This document shows positions 3,450 through 5,678 of a stretch of 5,678 nucleotides of DNA, piece after piece. Within the stretch, counting starts at the first letter, position 1. Each line of letters begins with the position of its first letter. Source of the stretch: Brevundimonas sp. (GTDB taxonomy: Bacteria > Pseudomonadota > Alphaproteobacteria > Caulobacterales > Caulobacteraceae). The stretch lies in the NCBI RefSeq assembly GCF_031082345.1, contig NZ_JAVHLH010000192.1, forward strand, positions 1-5,678. The letters are read 5' to 3'. Both the position numbers and the translations under genes were made by a program. The notes below the pieces were generated by a model. The model ran no database searches. It saw nothing but the letters and a program-made list of their open reading frames with translations, and had not been told where the DNA came from.

Positions 3450-5678
3450 CCGCCCGGTTCGATCCGTTCGCTCCCAAGGGGCCCCGCTGGTACGCCATCG
3501 AGGCCCGGCGGCCGTTTCTCGAGGACCTGGCGGCGGGGGTGCTCGACTGGCTCGGCGAACACCCGCCCGAGGCCCTGTCCGACGCGGTCATCCTGCTGCC
3601 CAACCGCCGCGCCGCCCGCGCCTTCACCGGCGCCCTGACGAAACTGGCCGGCGACCGGCCGGTGCTGCTGCCACAGGTGCGGCCGCTGGGCGACCTCGAG
3701 GAGGACGAGCCGCCCTTCGCGCCCGGCGAGCTGGGCCTCGACCTGCCCCCCGCCATCAGCCCGCTGGCGCGCCGGTTCGAAATGGCGCGGATGGTCGCCG
3801 CCCACGATCCGCAGGCAGCCGCCTCGCCCCTGCACGCGCTGGAAATGGCCGACGCCCTCGGCGCCTTCCTTGATTCCTGCCAGCTGGAGGAGGTCGCGGA
3901 CCTCAGCCTCGTCTCCAGCCTGGCCGGCGCCGACCTGGCTCAGCACTGGATCGAATCCGCCGCCTTCCTGGCCATCGCCATCGAACAGTGGCCCGCGCGT
4001 CTGGCCGAACTGGGCCTGATGGACCCCGCCGCCCGCCGCACGGCCCTGCTGCGCCGGCTCGCCGAAGCCTGGGACGCCCGCCCGCCGACCCATCCCCTGA
4101 TCGTGGCCGGATCGACCGGCACCGCCTCGGCCGCCGCCGCCGTCATCGGGGCCGCCGCCCGCGCGCCGCAGGGCTGCGTCGTCCTGCCAGGGCTCGACCT
4201 CGACCTCTCGGTCGACGCCTGGGACGCCGTGGATGAGCAGCATCCCCAGGGGGCCCTGAAGCGGCTGCTGGACCGTCACGGCGTCGCGCGCGACCGCGTC
4301 TCCATCTGGGGCGGGGCCGCGGCCGCGCCCTCGGCCCGTCGCCGCCTGATCGCCGAGGCCCTGACCCCGCCCAAGGCGACCGCCGACTGGCGCGAAACCA
4401 TCGACGCCATGGCGCGCGAGCCGGGGGATCCCGTCGTCGAGGGGATGGCGGGCCTGACCCTGATCTCCGCCCGCGCCGAGGAAGAGGCCGCCGCCGTCGC
4501 CGCCGTCCTGATGCGCGAGGCGCTCGAGACGCCCGGCAAGACCACCGCCCTGGTCACGCCTGACCCCCTGTTCGCGCGCCGCGTCCAGGCCCGGTTGTCG
4601 CGTTGGGGCCTGGAGGCGGACTCCTCGGCCGGCTCGCCCCTGTCGATCACACCCGTCGGCGTCCTCCTCTCGCTTCTGGCCGACGGGGTCGGGGAGCCAT
4701 TCAGCGCCGCCGCCCTGCTGGCGCTCCTCAAACACCCGCTGACGCGCTTGGGGATCGACCCGCGGTCGCTGACCGATCAGGTTCGGATGCTGGAGCTTCA
4801 CGGTCTTCGGGGACCCCGCCCGACCGACTGGGCGGCCGTCGAGCGCCAGCTGGCCCGCGCCCGCGAGCCGCGATTCGAACGGCCCCGGTCGGACGTCTGG
4901 CTGACCCAGGTCGCCGAAGGCGAGGCCTTGCTGACCCCGCTCCGCGCCGCGCTCGACCCCTGGCTCGAACTGTTCACCGGCGGACCGGTCCCTGTCGACG
5001 TCGCCGCGACCGCCTTGGTCGAGGCGGTGGAACGGCTGTGTCACGACGAGAGCGGGGCGACGGACGGGGCCTGGCGCGGCGCAGAGGGTGAGGCGGCGGC
5101 GCGGATGCTGTCCGACCTGATCGCCGACGGCGGCGGCCTCCAGCCGCTGTCCGGTCCCGACTTCGCCCGGCTGATCTCCGGCATGCTGGCGTCCGGGGTG
5201 GTCCGCACCGGCGGCGCGGCCCATCCGCGCCTGCTCATCCTCGGCGCCATCGAGGCCCGGCTGGCGCGCGCCGACCGGATGATCCTGGCGGGAATGGAGG
5301 AGGGGGTCTGGCCGCGCGGCTCCCCGATCGATCCCTTCCTGTCCCGTCCGATGCGCAAGGCGCTGGGTCTGCCGCCGCCCGAACGGCGCATCGGCCTGTC
5401 GGCCCACGACTTCGCCCAGTCCGCCTGCGCGCCGGAGGTCATCCTGCTGCACGCCGAACGGCGCGGCGGACAGCCTTCGGTCAAGTCGCGCTGGCTCTGG
5501 CGGCTGGAGACCCTGGTCGGCGGCGCCGGCCACGCCCTGCCCGGCCGCCCGGACGTCCTCGCCATGGCCCGCTCGCTCGACGCCCCTGACAGCGCGCCGC
5601 CGTCGACCCTGGCCCCGGCCACGCGCCCCGACCCCCGCCCGCCGGTGTCCCTGCGCCCACGCCGCCTGTCGGTGACCC
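3446..5678 (+). CDS. addB: AddB, double-strand-break repair helicase-nuclease subunit (5' part, 744 codons)
   Basis: AddB pairs with AddA to process double-strand breaks for RecA-dependent repair. The window holds residues 1-744 plus one base; full-length alphaproteobacterial AddB is about 1,000 residues. The N-terminus carries LLPNRRAARAF (50-60) and AGSTGTASA (221-229), followed by VVLPGLD (245-251). The second helicase-like half has LISARAEEEAAAVA (339-352), ALVTPDPLFARRV (368-380) and DSSAGSPLS (392-400). AGMEEGVWP (615-623), LSRPMRKALGLPPPERRIGL (632-651) and AHDFAQS (653-659) follow. A Pro/Ala-rich linker (about 692-736) leads to RPRRLSVT (737-744), which in relatives opens the C-terminal nuclease domain. 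That domain, its catalytic residues and any Fe-S cysteines lie beyond the edge. No Walker A (GxxxxGK[ST]) is visible in the N-terminal 50 residues, as in alphaproteobacterial AddB generally, so ATP-driven unwinding would rest on AddA. ATG 3446 overlaps the murU stop as ATGA; GGGA (3438-3441) is a poor ribosome binding site, so coupling is likely. Confidence 0.96.
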   Translation, partial: MTARFDPFAPKGPRWYAIEARRPFLEDLAAGVLDWLGEHPPEALSDAVILLPNRRAARAFTGALTKLAGDRPVLLPQVRPLGDLEEDEPPFAPGELGLDLPPAISPLARRFEMARMVAAHDPQAAASPLHALEMADALGAFLDSCQLEEVADLSLVSSLAGADLAQHWIESAAFLAIAIEQWPARLAELGLMDPAARRTALLRRLAEAWDARPPTHPLIVAGSTGTASAAAAVIGAAARAPQGCVVLPGLDLDLSVDAWDAVDEQHPQGALKRLLDRHGVARDRVSIWGGAAAAPSARRRLIAEALTPPKATADWRETIDAMAREPGDPVVEGMAGLTLISARAEEEAAAVAAVLMREALETPGKTTALVTPDPLFARRVQARLSRWGLEADSSAGSPLSITPVGVLLSLLADGVGEPFSAAALLALLKHPLTRLGIDPRSLTDQVRMLELHGLRGPRPTDWAAVERQLARAREPRFERPRSDVWLTQVAEGEALLTPLRAALDPWLELFTGGPVPVDVAATALVEAVERLCHDESGATDGAWRGAEGEAAARMLSDLIADGGGLQPLSGPDFARLISGMLASGVVRTGGAAHPRLLILGAIEARLARADRMILAGMEEGVWPRGSPIDPFLSRPMRKALGLPPPERRIGLSAHDFAQSACAPEVILLHAERRGGQPSVKSRWLWRLETLVGGAGHALPGRPDVLAMARSLDAPDSAPPSTLAPATRPDPRPPVSLRPRRLSVT

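Larger units (their letters stand above)
281..5678 (+). other. Overlapping-gene operon: acyltransferase - tsaE - amgK - murU - addB
   Basis: Five same-strand genes have no intergenic base between them. The overlaps are 1149-1156, 1618-1625, 2703-2706 and 3446-3449 (8, 8, 4 and 4 bases). No terminator-like hairpin with a T tract and no space for an internal promoter is seen between genes, so a single transcript from 142-280 with reinitiation at each stop/start is the simplest reading. Promoters inside coding sequence cannot be excluded. addA is expected next, outside the window. Confidence 0.75.

Noticed and set aside
3269..5533. A 754-codon open frame on the minus strand opposite addB
   Set aside because: Its translation is Gly/Arg/Gln/Asp-rich with no recognisable domain, while the plus strand reads a continuous AddB with many family motifs. 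Long antisense frames are expected where third positions are nearly all G or C.

Overview
The window is very GC-rich (roughly 70% by eye), with strong G/C bias at third codon positions. It reads as a chromosomal housekeeping segment of an alphaproteobacterium. The order tsaE - amgK - murU - addB, together with an alphaproteobacterial-type AddB, suggests the Caulobacterales (Caulobacter or Brevundimonas type). That taxonomic placement is inference from gene order and protein style, not from a marker gene.

Layout. At the far left, two short reading frames face left on the minus strand. One is a 40-residue single-span membrane protein (141 to 19). The other is the first seven codons of a further gene that leaves the window; its start overlaps the small gene's stop as ATGA and follows a GGAGG ribosome binding site. 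A 139-base divergent spacer (142-280) separates them from a rightward run of five genes: a lysophospholipid acyltransferase of the hemolysin-like branch (281-1156), tsaE (1149-1625), amgK (1618-2706), murU (2703-3449) and the first 744 codons of addB (3446 to the right edge). All four junctions in the run overlap, by 8, 8, 4 and 4 bases, so it is almost certainly one translationally coupled operon.

How the genes work together. AmgK and MurU are consecutive enzymes: AmgK phosphorylates MurNAc recovered from peptidoglycan turnover at the anomeric position, and MurU turns MurNAc-1-phosphate into UDP-MurNAc, bypassing de novo synthesis by MurA/MurB. TsaE is the ATPase partner of the tRNA t6A37 machinery. 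AddB is one subunit of the AddAB helicase-nuclease for double-strand-break repair; addA would be expected just beyond the right edge. The acyltransferase is probably a membrane phospholipid enzyme. The operon therefore mixes unrelated core functions, and only amgK-murU (and addB with unseen addA) share a pathway.

I found no mobile element, CRISPR array, RNA gene, convincing terminator or previously undescribed system. The points most worth a second look are the small membrane ORF and its partner at the left edge, the TTG start inferred for tsaE, and several departures from textbook motifs in the acyltransferase, TsaE, MurU and AddB.
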